Positions 25,776 to 35,385 of a DNA stretch of 64,000 bases are shown here, in pieces; the first letter of the stretch is position 1; each line of letters opens with the position of its first letter. The stretch spans positions 34,477 through 98,476 of the forward strand of contig NZ_MCZZ01000152.1 of NCBI RefSeq assembly GCF_002875705.1, read 5' to 3'. A model generated the notes under the pieces. That model was not told where the DNA came from and did not search any database. It saw only the letters and a program-made list of their open reading frames with translations. The stretch is from Vibrio sp. 10N.261.45.E2 (lineage in GTDB: Bacteria > Pseudomonadota > Gammaproteobacteria > Enterobacterales > Vibrionaceae). The position numbers were made by a program, and so were the translations under genes.

Positions 25776-27332
25776 TTACAACCAATCCGGGATAAAGTTA
25801 GTGACGATGGTGACATCGCTAAAGTTACGGTAGCCACGCACCATGATGTTGAATTCCCCCGCAGGCATGTCTAACACACACTGTTCGTTGCTGCTGTTCT
25901 GGTATGGACGACAATCGTAGCTCGCTTTCGATACGGTACCATTGTGTTTGACATAAAGGTCGGCATCGCCACTTCGAGGGCCTGTTAATGTCACCGTTAA
26001 CTGACCTGCACTTTCCGTTGTAAACGTGAAGAACTGCTCTTCACCATATCCTGCAGTAAGTCCTTCAACCGGCACGTCATTTTGTAGCTCTTTAGGGCCA
26101 GCACCGGGCGAATCAAGGCTGGTTTCGACAAGGTAAGCAATGGCTAGTTTGGCGAACTTTGTCGCGTGTGTTGCGGTTGGGTCAGAGTTTTCCAAAGTAT
26201 CGTGCTGAGTATGAATGTGTGGGTTGTAATCGTTGAACATGCTCTCGAATGGCATGGCAGCTGGGTAGCCAACATTGTGCCAAGAGGCGTGGTCAGAACA
26301 GGCATAGCCACAATCATCGAAACCGTAACTGATCTCACTAGCGTAAGTGTCGATCAGCTCGCTCAAGTAGGCGGTTAAGTTACTGTCGGTATAGTCTGTG
26401 ATGAAGGTGATATCATGCGCCGAACCGTTGTAGTTGGTCATGTCTAATTGCAGTACCGACACAACATTTGCTTGCTCGTTTCGTAATGCGTTGGCGACAT
26501 CTTGTGAGCCGCGCAGTCCTACTTCTTCTGCGGCATAGCCATAGAACTTGATAGTTTTATCTGGCTGAATACCGCTCACTATCATCAGACGAAGCGACTC
26601 TGTTACCGTAGCAATGCCAGACGCATCATCATCGGCTCCTGGCGAGATAGTGCCTTCGCTTGTCCAAGATCCAACAGTCGAATCAAGGTGTCCGCCAACA
26701 ACGACGATTTCCTCTGGATATTTAGCGCCAAGCAGTGTCACTTCAACGGATTTCTGCGGATATTCGGCATGTGTGATTTGACGTGCAGACGCATACGGCA
26801 CATCTTTAATTTCTGTTTCCCAACGTTCTAAAAGCCAATCTGAAGCAGCGACACCAGTAGAAGTAGTATAAAAACGGTTGGTGAAGTTGGTTAGGTTTTC
26901 GATGGTCGTGACCATGTTGTTCGGCTCGACCTGAGCAAGCAAGTCATTCACCGTATCTTGATGGCTGATCACCGGCTTTTCGAAGCTGCTCATTGTCAAT
27001 GGCATAGCAGCGGCTTTGAGTGCGCTTGCTTTGTCTTCGTGCACCATGTAGCCACCACAACGGTGAGTTTCTTCGTGCATGTGGCTGGACAGTTTAGCGA
27101 GCTCTTTCTGGTTGATTTTCGCGACGATGGAATGCTTGTTCCCCGTCACGCTTGGGTAAACTGTTGCGCCGTGCTGAGTCATTATATGCTGTGCGTCAGC
27201 ATCAGTGGTAATCCAAACCTCTTCGTTCGCTGGTGGTGTGATGCCCTGGGATGCGTAAGCCGAAGTACTGTTGATTAAGGCTAAAGAGCCTCCGAGTACA
27301 GCCAAAGCTAGCATACTTTTTTGAATAGCCAT
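25776..27332 (-). CDS. Secreted M28 aminopeptidase with PPC domain
   Basis: 518 residues: signal peptide (to about residue 27, 'NSTSAYAS'), pro-region (about 28-125), M28 zinc catalytic domain (about 150-400), and a C-terminal pre-peptidase domain (about 420-515). Two-zinc ligands appear in 'VVGGHLDST', 'GADDDASG', 'YAAEEVGLRG' (general base Glu), 'LDMTNY' and 'SDHASWHN'. This is the Vibrio proteolyticus leucine aminopeptidase type, which removes N-terminal hydrophobic residues from peptides outside the cell. It is co-directional with the M4 protease gene upstream, so the two secreted peptidases may work together on protein food. Confidence 0.9.
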   Translation of the reverse strand: MAIQKSMLALAVLGGSLALINSTSAYASQGITPPANEEVWITTDADAQHIMTQHGATVYPSVTGNKHSIVAKINQKELAKLSSHMHEETHRCGGYMVHEDKASALKAAAMPLTMSSFEKPVISHQDTVNDLLAQVEPNNMVTTIENLTNFTNRFYTTSTGVAASDWLLERWETEIKDVPYASARQITHAEYPQKSVEVTLLGAKYPEEIVVVGGHLDSTVGSWTSEGTISPGADDDASGIATVTESLRLMIVSGIQPDKTIKFYGYAAEEVGLRGSQDVANALRNEQANVVSVLQLDMTNYNGSAHDITFITDYTDSNLTAYLSELIDTYASEISYGFDDCGYACSDHASWHNVGYPAAMPFESMFNDYNPHIHTQHDTLENSDPTATHATKFAKLAIAYLVETSLDSPGAGPKELQNDVPVEGLTAGYGEEQFFTFTTESAGQLTVTLTGPRSGDADLYVKHNGTVSKASYDCRPYQNSSNEQCVLDMPAGEFNIMVRGYRNFSDVTIVTNFIPDWL

Positions 27333-27440
27333 TTGTCGTCCTTTATATGGTGAGTATTGTTATGTTGATTGGTGTGAATTTTGTTTAGTGCGTGGATGTT
27401 TTTGTGTAAGTGTTTCATTTTCTAAACAGATAACCGCAAA

Positions 27441-27460
27441 AGGGCTCCTTTCGGAGCCCT
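27441..27460 (-). terminator. Terminator after the M4 protease
   Basis: AGGGCTCC / GGAGCCCT with GAAA tetraloop and a short T run on the minus strand. Confidence 0.8.
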
Positions 27461-27474
27461 GAATTTACTATCGA

Positions 27475-29844
27475 TTATTGTGTTTTAATGAAACGGTAGT
27501 GCTTGGTTTCTGAACAGATATCGCTTGAGGTACACACTTGGTACTCAACATCTACTGTGCCGTTGTGACGGAACTTGTCGACGTATGAGTTGAAGTCTGT
27601 CGCACCAACATTCTTGCCGTTACGCTTAATCACGAAGTAGTCGTTGGTGTCGTAATCCCACGCCAGCTTAACGCGTGCCTTGCCGTTCGGGTTTTTGTTA
27701 CCAAACTTCAGTTTTAGTGGGAAGCCTTCCGCTGAATCACCTTCAATTGTGATCGACTTGCTTGTTGAGGTCGCAACACCTGCATCGTCAGTCACGGTTA
27801 GGGTAACCACGTAGTCGCCAGCTTCAGCATAGGTATAACGAGTCTCTTCACCTGTTTGCGTGTTGCCATCGCCTAGGTTCCATTGGTAAGAGACGATCTG
27901 ACCATCGCTATCCGAACTTGTGCTGCGCAGCTCTACTTCTTTGCCTACAACCGTATGTTCGAAAGAAGAAACTGGCGGTACGTTAGCGTTGCCTGATTCG
28001 TACGATGCTTTTAGGTTTGCACCTGCGTAATCTGAGTAGCCTAGAATGTTCACTGTGTAGCGACCTGAGGTTGGGTTCTCAATCACACACACTTCGTCAG
28101 TCACGCTTTCACTCTTACAGATGTTGTCTTGCGGGCTTGGTGCGTAATCTAGGCCGACATACATATCTGGGTCACCCGTAGAAACATCAAGATCAATTGT
28201 CAGCTTGTCTTGGCCTTCTGGTACTTCGATATCGAAGTAAGTTTTTGAGCCTGTTTCACCAGCAACTGCAGCTTCAACACCATTCTCAAGACGTTGATAT
28301 TCCGGTTCTGGCGGAAGTGGTGGTTCGCCACAAGGGGATACGCCCACTAAGTTGAACGCAGAAACCACGTCATCGGCACTGTAGCCAAGATCGGTTGCTG
28401 AGTTCTTCACGCCACAAGCACCTTGCCAGAAATCACTGTTTTCAGACCAGTAGATTTGGTTGGCTAGCACGAACAATTCGAACGCTTTCTTGGTGTCCCA
28501 ACCTTGCGTGGTTGCTAGGTGGTAGAACGCTTTGTTGAATACGCCAGAGCTGTAGTGCACGTTCAAGCCATCGTAGTATTCAGATGCGTTGTTGATTGAA
28601 GAGCCATCGCGTGATGGATCGTCCATGTAACGCAGAGCGCCTTCGCCTTTGAAGATATTGCGTCCGACCATCCAGTCGTTGGTGCCCTTCATGTAGTATT
28701 CAGCCGCTTCACCAGCCATGTCAGAGAAGGCTTCGTTCATGCCGCCTGATTGGTTTGCATAGATCAAACCTGAGTTTTGCTCTGTGAAACCGTGGCTCAC
28801 TTCGTGCGCTGATACATCTAGGCTTACCAGTGGGTAAAAGAAGCTTTCACCATCGCCAAAGGTCATTGCCTTGCCGTCCCAAAATGCATTCTCGTAGTTT
28901 TCACCGTAGTGAACGCGCATCATGAGCTTAAAGGAGAGTGGTGCTGTGTCGAACCAGTTTTTATACATGTCGAACACGATGTTACCGAAGTAGTGTGCGT
29001 CGTTTAGTGGGGAGAACGCACCGTTTACAGATTTGTATTCGTTACGAGGACATTCATAGTTGTAAACGGTGTCGCCGTCTGTCGCGCCGTTTAGGTTTAC
29101 GGTAACGACATTTTCCGACTCCATAACACACTCTGTGCCATTTTCTTGAACATCAAGGTAGTGGTAGTCAGTGCCGTATTCGTACATCCCAGTTTTTTCG
29201 TTACCACCAGGGCCTGTGCCGATCTGAGCATGTGCAATACCCTCCCAGCGGTCGATGACTTCGCCCGTATGTGCATCGAGCATGGTGAATGGTCGAGTCG
29301 GGTGAGCACTGCCTTCGACAAGGTAAGAGACAACGTACACAAGGCGTGTTTTGTCCACACCTTGTGTGCCTATGCTTTGTGTCGATTTTCCCTGATAAAT
29401 AAACAAGTCATGTTGGACATTGTCTAGAGATTTACTGGTTAAGCCTTGAGTCTTAAGATCTTTACTCGCCAGTTCAATCGCTTGAGCGCTGTTGATGGAG
29501 GGTTTAACAAAAGAACGCTCTAGGGTTGTTGTTTTAAGGTAGCGACCTTGAACGGATTTAAGCGCACCACCTTGAACACTTTGGGTTGCATTTAGGTAGT
29601 GCCCCCATACTGGCGTTCCCCAGATGTTTTGCTGGATCTTCACTTTGTAGATGCCACGCTTTTTCAGGTTTACTTCTTTAACCATCTTGAAGCTAGAGGC
29701 ATTACTTACACCTAGCTGTGTGTTCAACCCAGAAAAGTTAGTAAAGTTGATCGGTTGATCAATCTGAACCGATTCATTTGCATGCACTGACAAAGACGTA
29801 GCACTGGCTATAGCAACGGCAACTAAACGCTTTCTTATTTTCAT
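27475..29844 (-). CDS. Vibriolysin-type M4 metalloprotease with PPC and PKD domains
   Basis: 789 residues: signal peptide (to about 22), FTP/PepSY propeptide (about 30-200), thermolysin-like catalytic domain with 'HEVSH' zinc site and 'GGMNEAFSD' third ligand, substrate His in 'NVHYSSGVFN', then a PPC domain (about 525-615), a PKD domain (about 625-700, 'YQWNLGDG') and a C-terminal extra domain of roughly 80 residues. Classical vibriolysin/hemagglutinin-protease and the Splendidus-clade Vsm stop after PPC, about 600 residues; the PKD plus tail is an addition, possibly for binding insoluble substrates. Secreted endopeptidase, likely nutrient acquisition or virulence. Confidence 0.92.
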   Translation of the reverse strand: MKIRKRLVAVAIASATSLSVHANESVQIDQPINFTNFSGLNTQLGVSNASSFKMVKEVNLKKRGIYKVKIQQNIWGTPVWGHYLNATQSVQGGALKSVQGRYLKTTTLERSFVKPSINSAQAIELASKDLKTQGLTSKSLDNVQHDLFIYQGKSTQSIGTQGVDKTRLVYVVSYLVEGSAHPTRPFTMLDAHTGEVIDRWEGIAHAQIGTGPGGNEKTGMYEYGTDYHYLDVQENGTECVMESENVVTVNLNGATDGDTVYNYECPRNEYKSVNGAFSPLNDAHYFGNIVFDMYKNWFDTAPLSFKLMMRVHYGENYENAFWDGKAMTFGDGESFFYPLVSLDVSAHEVSHGFTEQNSGLIYANQSGGMNEAFSDMAGEAAEYYMKGTNDWMVGRNIFKGEGALRYMDDPSRDGSSINNASEYYDGLNVHYSSGVFNKAFYHLATTQGWDTKKAFELFVLANQIYWSENSDFWQGACGVKNSATDLGYSADDVVSAFNLVGVSPCGEPPLPPEPEYQRLENGVEAAVAGETGSKTYFDIEVPEGQDKLTIDLDVSTGDPDMYVGLDYAPSPQDNICKSESVTDEVCVIENPTSGRYTVNILGYSDYAGANLKASYESGNANVPPVSSFEHTVVGKEVELRSTSSDSDGQIVSYQWNLGDGNTQTGEETRYTYAEAGDYVVTLTVTDDAGVATSTSKSITIEGDSAEGFPLKLKFGNKNPNGKARVKLAWDYDTNDYFVIKRNGKNVGATDFNSYVDKFRHNGTVDVEYQVCTSSDICSETKHYRFIKTQ

Positions 29845-30301
29845 TGTTATTTTCTCTTTCCATGTAAAATCAAAGAAAACGTAACAAAATTCTCACAGTG
29901 AATTTACATCATTCGATCTGATTAATTAGTAGCATGGCAATGATCTCTTTTATTCATGAAACTTATACTTATCGCATTTACAGATAGTTATCGTTTCTGT
30001 TTATTTTTGAACGCACTCATATCCTTTATTTATAAAATTGTGATATTTTTATTAAGTGTTAATTTCTCTTGAAAATTAAGATTTTTGTACAAATTGATCT
30101 GTGCCTCAATTAACGGGTTTTGAGTTGATAGAAGGATCAGTGATTTGAAAGTGAAAATTTACGCAGAAGGCTATTAAACGAATTTAAGGGCAATTTTGAT
30201 AAGAGATCGAAGATTTTCAGGCTTATTTTTCAAATTGTCAGTTAAAAGAGGGAAGGGTGATTAGGCACTTCTTTGGCACAGAGCACAAAACCGACTGGAT
30301 G
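29845..30301. other. AT-rich gene-free region upstream of the M4 protease
   Basis: About 450 bases of AT-rich DNA with no ORF that has start signals. It must hold the protease promoter. No clear palindrome or structured RNA was seen. Confidence 0.4.
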
Positions 30302-30305
30302 AAAA

Positions 30306-30330
30306 AAGCCAGCGATGGGGTCACTGGCTT
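30306..30330 (-). terminator. Terminator after the small lipoprotein gene
   Basis: AAGCCAG / CTGGCTT stem with six T on the minus strand. Confidence 0.8.
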
Positions 30331-30408
30331 AGATGGATTGAGTTTGAACAGACTACTGATTAAGGGGCGTAATGAAGGCACTTAACTTTGGTATGTAATT
30401 AATGCTAA

Positions 30409-30684
30409 CTACTGCTTCTGACCACCAACTTGAACATAGTCGATACCGATAATACGATTGATGATACCAAGAGCAGAGCTTGTGTCAGAGTTTGTCGAGC
30501 GGATGGTATCAACGGTTGCACCTTCAGGAACGAGTTCCATTGCGCGGTCTTGTGTATTGCCAGGAATTTGGAAGCCTACGATGTTGAAGCTCTCAGCGTG
30601 TGCTGTGTAAACTTCTTCATTGTGGGTAATACCAGAACAACCAGCTAGTGAGATAATGCCTAAAACAACTAATAACTTTTTCAT
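30409..30684 (-). CDS. Small lipoprotein of unknown function
   Basis: 91 residues with a lipoprotein signal: 'MKKLLVVLGIISLAGCSG', Cys16 being the lipidation site, followed by Ser at +2 which would favour the outer membrane. The mature part (about 75 residues) contains 'FNIVGFQIPGNTQDRAMELVPEGATVDTI', reminiscent of small Vibrio/gamma-proteobacterial lipoproteins of unknown role. It lies downstream of the rstB-like gene but is separated by about 135 bases, so it probably has its own promoter; own terminator follows. Confidence 0.8.
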   Translation of the reverse strand: MKKLLVVLGIISLAGCSGITHNEEVYTAHAESFNIVGFQIPGNTQDRAMELVPEGATVDTIRSTNSDTSSALGIINRIIGIDYVQVGGQKQ

Positions 30685-30820
30685 AAAAACACCCTAAGAA
30701 TGATTGGAACCTAGACGGCAAGCCACAAAGACAGTGTCATGTTTATCTAGATTCAATAAATGGATAGGGAGACAGCATCTCCCGACCGATGTTGAACATT
30801 ATTCCAGAGGTGTTTTGTAG

Positions 30821-32140
30821 TTACTGTATGGGTTTGTCAGTTGAATCATTACATAGCTGAATGGTTATTGTGAATACCGCACCCTTCAAGGTTTGGCTTT
30901 GACCAACCTCCACGGTAGCGCCGTGTTGAGCACAGATCTTCTCGACGATAGACAACCCTAAGCCATGGCCACTTTTGGCTTTGTTACGTGCTTTGTCGCC
31001 AACGTAAAAGGGTTCGAACAGGCGAGCCTGATGTTCTTGTGCCACGCCATCTCCATCGTCATGCACTGCTATCTGTAGCGTGTCTTGATGTACGCTTGCT
31101 TCAATCGATACTTGCGAGCGTGCGAATTTCATCGCGTTACGAACGAGGTTATCTAATGCTCGGTTGAGTAGCGTTTCATCCGCCAATATCGAGCTAGATT
31201 GATCTGGCAGTGATAGGTCGATGCTGAGCTGAGTGTCTTTGTTCCAACGCGTCATGGCGTGGTCGAGAAAGTCTCGAACCTCTAATGGCTTTTGTAAGTT
31301 TTCTAGGTCAGTGCTGTCGAGTTTAGCGTAATACAATAGTTCATCGACCATCTTTTCCATCTCTTCCGTATCTTCGACAATACTCTCAATCGTGCTCTCT
31401 TGCTCCTTGTTTAGCTGGGTGTCTTTCAACATTTCAGCTTGCCACTGAATACGGAATATTGGCGTGCGCAGTTCATGAGCGACAGCATTCGTGAGTGAGC
31501 GATTACTTTCAACTAAGCGGTGAATTCGGTCAGCCATTAGGTTGAAAGATTTGTTCAGTGAACCAATCGCAATACCACTTGAAGTCTCGGCTCGTGTGGA
31601 TAGATCCCCTTCTGCAAAGCGCAGAGTGGCAGATTCAAGTTTTTTTACTCGGCGGAAGATAACGAATAGATGACATAAGCCATACAGGATAAAGCTCGCT
31701 AAAAAGAACAACCAAATGAGGTCATCCTCCAACTCTATTTTTTGCCTAACGAACGCTTCATTGTTGGGCAGGTAGTGATAGGTATTGTCACTGTTTGCTA
31801 AGCGAAACCATAGGTCACGTTCATCATCGTGAAAAATAAAGGTATTCGGGTTGGTAGTGAAGAACTCTGAAACGGGGCCTGGTATTTCGTCTTGTGGACT
31901 GAGAATCACCAGCTTATTTCGAGTGGTCTCGACAAACTGGTTTATTGCTTGATGAGCGGCTTCAAGGCCCTGATTTTTTGCGATGTTTTCTATCAGTTGC
32001 TGGTGGGCTGCCGCTTCGTAATCTTCCAGTACATATTCGTAGTCGGTATTGAGCTGATAGACGCTAATCTCGTAGGCGACAAGGCCGGCTATAAAGCAAA
32101 CTAACAGCCCTATTAAGGACTCCAAAAAGATACGTCGCAT
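30821..32140 (-). CDS. rstB: Sensor histidine kinase, RstB-like
   Basis: 439 residues: membrane segment about 5-25, periplasmic sensor region about 28-138, second membrane segment about 141-162, HAMP linker, HisKA domain with phospho-acceptor His222 in 'AVAHELRTP', and HATPase with 'NLVRNAMKFA' (N box), 'DDGDGV' (G1) and 'GHGLGLSIV' (G2). Senses an unknown periplasmic or membrane signal and phosphorylates the adjacent regulator. The gene starts 37 bases after the response regulator, giving an rstAB-like operon; naming follows the close RstA resemblance of its partner. Confidence 0.88.
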   Translation of the reverse strand: MRRIFLESLIGLLVCFIAGLVAYEISVYQLNTDYEYVLEDYEAAAHQQLIENIAKNQGLEAAHQAINQFVETTRNKLVILSPQDEIPGPVSEFFTTNPNTFIFHDDERDLWFRLANSDNTYHYLPNNEAFVRQKIELEDDLIWLFFLASFILYGLCHLFVIFRRVKKLESATLRFAEGDLSTRAETSSGIAIGSLNKSFNLMADRIHRLVESNRSLTNAVAHELRTPIFRIQWQAEMLKDTQLNKEQESTIESIVEDTEEMEKMVDELLYYAKLDSTDLENLQKPLEVRDFLDHAMTRWNKDTQLSIDLSLPDQSSSILADETLLNRALDNLVRNAMKFARSQVSIEASVHQDTLQIAVHDDGDGVAQEHQARLFEPFYVGDKARNKAKSGHGLGLSIVEKICAQHGATVEVGQSQTLKGAVFTITIQLCNDSTDKPIQ

Positions 32141-32177
32141 AATCGCTCTCTTTTATTACGCTCGTATTGAGCGAGGT

Positions 32178-32882
32178 TTAATGCCAGGCGGTAGAAACAA
32201 ATAAGTATCCTTTTCCGCGAATCGTCTGAATTTTCTCTGCTGGCGCATGGTCGTCGCCCAATATTTTTCTTAGACGTACCACCTTGTTATCAATTGTTCG
32301 GTCGATTCCGTCGTACTCAATACCACGCAGCGTTTTCGTTAAGTAGTCACGTGATAGTGGAGTATCGGGGTTGCTTGCCAATAACCAAAGTAGGTCAAAC
32401 TCACTGTCTGTGAGTGACAAAATGGCACCTGAAAGCTCGCATTTCTTATAGGTGTTTTTCAGCACCAGTTTATCAAACTGTAGGCTGTCTGAATCGTCGG
32501 CTGAAGCAGTATTGGTATCTTGGCGACGTAATAGTGAACGAACTCTTGCCAGCAGAACTCTGGGTTTGATTGGCTTGGTGACATAGTCATCAGCCCCTGT
32601 CTCTAAACCAGCGACATGATCGAAGTCGTCATCGCTAGCGGTGAGCATCAGGATTTTACCTTTGTAGTGTGTACGCGTCTGTCGGCAGATTGTAAGTCCG
32701 TCACTTACAGGAAGCATCAGATCTAAGAGTACGATATCAGGTTGCTCAGATAGGATAGTATGCGCGGCATCACCGCCATCATCTAGTGTGGAGACTTCAA
32801 AGTCCTGCGTAACAAAGTAATCCTTTAGCATTCGCTGAAGTTTCAAATCGTCTTCTACGATGATCATTTTAGGTTTTGTCAT
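32178..32882 (-). CDS. rstA: OmpR-family response regulator, RstA-like
   Basis: 234 residues: receiver domain (about 5-118) with Asp54 phosphorylation site in 'VLLDLMLP', acidic pair 'EDD' at 10-12 and Lys103 in 'VTKPIKP', then a winged-helix DNA-binding domain (about 140-230) containing 'LTDSEFDLLWLLA' and 'LRGIEYDGIDRTID', nearly the RstA wording, ending 'IRGKGYLFVSTAW'. First gene of the two-component operon. In E. coli RstA acts on acid, Mg2+ and iron-related genes; in this organism targets are unknown. The divergent lipoprotein gene at 33163 is the nearest candidate target. Confidence 0.9.
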   Translation of the reverse strand: MTKPKMIIVEDDLKLQRMLKDYFVTQDFEVSTLDDGGDAAHTILSEQPDIVLLDLMLPVSDGLTICRQTRTHYKGKILMLTASDDDFDHVAGLETGADDYVTKPIKPRVLLARVRSLLRRQDTNTASADDSDSLQFDKLVLKNTYKKCELSGAILSLTDSEFDLLWLLASNPDTPLSRDYLTKTLRGIEYDGIDRTIDNKVVRLRKILGDDHAPAEKIQTIRGKGYLFVSTAWH

Positions 32883-33162
32883 TCCATTCTCAGCCTTATC
32901 GTGCGTTTCATTTATTGAGATTACGTGAGGGAGCCTTTTTGAGTAGCTAGTAATTGTGGTACACCCAATTTACAGACCTTACGTAAAATACCTAATGCGA
33001 ATGATTAAACACTTTATAAGTTAGTTCAATGATGAATTGGCATTTATAGGAAAATAAAAAACATTGTTCAAATAGGTTCGACATTCTCATACATTAGCAC
33101 GACAGATGTTTTAGTCTTTAAATAATAGAATTTTCCCATCAAAACATTATGGGAATAACTGC

Positions 33163-34260
33163 ATGAACGACTATCGAAAGACATTACTGGCGTTACCTTT
33201 GATTCTTTTAGCGGGCTGTAATTCAAGTTCCAGTTCGAATAAGCCTGCCACTAAAGCGCAAGCGACACCTAAGGCTGACTACGTATTTTCATCGGCTAAG
33301 CTTGGTGAGTTGTATAAAGAGCGACAAGAAGTCCAAGAAGCGATAACGCTTGATTACGACGGTGTGCAGTATGAAACCATTCTGTTTGCTGAAGATATTA
33401 GTGATAAGCAAAAAGTGGTTAGGCTTGCGGATAATTTAGGTCAAAGTGTGGATCTGTATCTCCCTGATGTTGGAGTTGATGACTGTGCGATTTACAGCGA
33501 GGGTAATTTTTTTGATTCATTTGATTGTGGTACGGCTCAACGCTCAATTGGCAATGACACCACGTTAATTAACACGACGACGAATACTAATAAACAAGTC
33601 GAGCTTGAGTATCACAATGAACTGGCGCAATACGTGACTAGCCTTGGGTCTACAATCTTGAGTAAAACTAAAAGTGGGAACAAGGTAACCATCACCACAT
33701 CGTTTGCTTTCAATGCTTTTTACCGCGATGTGCTCAACGAGACTGGGGCTGTTGATCGCATTACTTCCACTCTAGGCGCATCAACCTATTCTCAGCTTTT
33801 TGATATCGTGAAATTGTATCAAGGTAGTGAGATGACGTTGAAGTTTACCAACCATATTGGTGGAAGCGCCGACGATGATATTAATATGTACACCGGGCGC
33901 ATGATCCACAATAACAACATGACGACTATCGTAACGCCTACGGGTTCGGTGTTCTCTGGCGGCACGGATCTTTTCGCTGCGGGTAACCCACGAGTCTTGC
34001 AACGAGCCGATACCACCAAAGCTATTGAGCTTAATAAACAGGTCGGTGTACACAGTTGGGGTGAGGGGGATAAAACAGCTAAAGATTTTCCATACACCAA
34101 CGAAAGTCATCGTAAGCAAGCGACCTACTTTAAAAAGGTGATGGGAGATAAGGGGATCGATTTCTATATCTTCACTTTAGATTCTGCTCCTGCTTCTGGT
34201 GAGCACTGGATGACTATGGCCGATTCAGATAAATATGGCTTCATTACTCGTATCGAATAG
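33163..34260 (+). CDS. Unknown lipoprotein, 365 residues
   Basis: Begins with a lipobox signal, 'LLALPLILLAGCNSSSSS', lipidation Cys19, then a Ser-rich linker. The rest (about 45-365) is a soluble domain with no family I recognise. It has one Cys pair in 'DDCAIYSEGNFFDSFDC', probably a disulfide, and a middle segment rich in Thr and Asn ('TTLINTTTNTNKQ'). The end contains 'DFYIFTLDSAPASGEHWMTMAD'. It is transcribed divergently from rstA/rstB and closed by its own terminator, so it could be under RstA control. Surface exposure after transport to the outer membrane is likely. Confidence 0.7.
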   Translation: MNDYRKTLLALPLILLAGCNSSSSSNKPATKAQATPKADYVFSSAKLGELYKERQEVQEAITLDYDGVQYETILFAEDISDKQKVVRLADNLGQSVDLYLPDVGVDDCAIYSEGNFFDSFDCGTAQRSIGNDTTLINTTTNTNKQVELEYHNELAQYVTSLGSTILSKTKSGNKVTITTSFAFNAFYRDVLNETGAVDRITSTLGASTYSQLFDIVKLYQGSEMTLKFTNHIGGSADDDINMYTGRMIHNNNMTTIVTPTGSVFSGGTDLFAAGNPRVLQRADTTKAIELNKQVGVHSWGEGDKTAKDFPYTNESHRKQATYFKKVMGDKGIDFYIFTLDSAPASGEHWMTMADSDKYGFITRIE

Positions 34261-34294
34261 CTTTGCTCGAATTAAAATTAGTAACAACTAAAGG

Positions 34295-34328
34295 GTTGGT
34301 GATGACGATGTTGTCACCAACTTTTTTT
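34295..34328 (+). terminator. Terminator after the lipoprotein gene
   Basis: GTTGGTGA / TCACCAAC stem, seven T. Confidence 0.85.
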
Positions 34329-34643
34329 GTCAATTTTTTGATTCGTGATTTATGTGAATATGGATTTCCTAGTCGTAAATTTCAGAATCAAAACTCATTG
34401 ATAATACCTTACATTTCTCTACTCAAAAAATCTCTATACGGATTCTTGCTGATTGTTTTTTGCTCTTTTAGAGTGAAAACGTTTGACCATTAACCATCAC
34501 ACCTCAAATCTTTAATCAATTTCATTAGTGGTCTAAATGATATTTAAGTGTTTGTTTTGGTGTGGTTTTTGTGTTTTTGAATGCTGTGTTGTTACGAGTT
34601 TGTTTTAAATAATCATTTGAGCCCTAACTAAATTTCTGTCATT
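34329..34643. other. Gene-free region before betI
   Basis: About 315 AT-rich bases; a 76-codon ORF across the start of it has no ribosome site and includes the terminator, so is not credible. Presumably promoter DNA of the bet operon. Confidence 0.4.
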
Positions 34644-34671
34644 TTATATTTAACTGAACGTTCAATATAAA
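34644..34671. promoter_or_regulatory. Candidate BetI operator
   Basis: Perfect palindrome TGAACGTTCA (34655-34664) flanked by TTATATT on the left and ATATAA on the right, only 24 bases upstream of betI. Position and form fit an autorepressing BetI site. Confidence 0.7.
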
Positions 34672-34687
34672 ATAAAAGGACTAAGAA

Positions 34688-35290
34688 ATGCCGAAGGTTG
34701 GGATGCCTGATATACGTAAACCACAGCTTGTTCAAGCCACCATGACGGTGATTGATCGAGTGGGTTTGCATGCCGCGAGTATTGCGTTGATCAGCAAAGA
34801 AGCGGGAGTCTCTACCGGCATCATTAACCACTACTTTGGCGGAAAGCACGGCCTGCTCGAAGAGACCATGCGTGAAATCCTTCGTCAACTTTCCAATACC
34901 ATCACTACGTCATTAAAAGCGCTTCCTGTTGATGCTCACCAACAGAGAATAAACGCGATCATCGATGGTAATTTTGAAGGCTATCAAGCTGAAAATAAGG
35001 TCGCGAAGGCGTGGTTGGCATTTTGGTCATATTCAATGCATGACGAGCAGCTAAAAAGACTGCAGCGTGTGAACGAAAAACGTTTGATTTCACACTTACG
35101 CCTTGAGTTGAAAGGTATTTTGAATCACGAACAAGCGGATCTCGTTGCTCACGGGATCGCGTCTCTGATTGATGGTTTATGGCTGAGAGGCACACTAAAC
35201 CCAGATGGTATCGATGCTCAGAAGGCGCGCGCCATCATCAACGACTACCTTGATAAGCAACTTACGTTCTACTCGTGTCACGGCAAATAG
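34688..35290 (+). CDS. betI: Choline-responsive repressor BetI (TetR family)
   Basis: 200 residues, TetR fold with N-terminal helix-turn-helix ('ASIALISKEAGVSTGIINHYFGGKHGLLEETMR', about 25-58) and the BetI C-terminal domain ('GLWLRGTLNPDG'). Represses the bet genes until choline is present. First gene of a co-directional run betI-betB-betA-choX-choW-choV. AAAAGGA precedes the ATG. A palindrome overlapping the promoter is the likely binding site. Confidence 0.95.
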   Translation: MPKVGMPDIRKPQLVQATMTVIDRVGLHAASIALISKEAGVSTGIINHYFGGKHGLLEETMREILRQLSNTITTSLKALPVDAHQQRINAIIDGNFEGYQAENKVAKAWLAFWSYSMHDEQLKRLQRVNEKRLISHLRLELKGILNHEQADLVAHGIASLIDGLWLRGTLNPDGIDAQKARAIINDYLDKQLTFYSCHGK

Positions 35291-35385
35291 ATCGCACTGG
35301 TAGCGCTAGAGCTACCAATATTTACACCAAATACTCACACATAGACCAGTAGAGTCTAATAACAATAATTAAGTCAGAATCTCAA

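Noticed and set aside
34263..34493. 76-codon ORF after the lipoprotein gene
   Set aside because: Spans the terminator and has no start signals.
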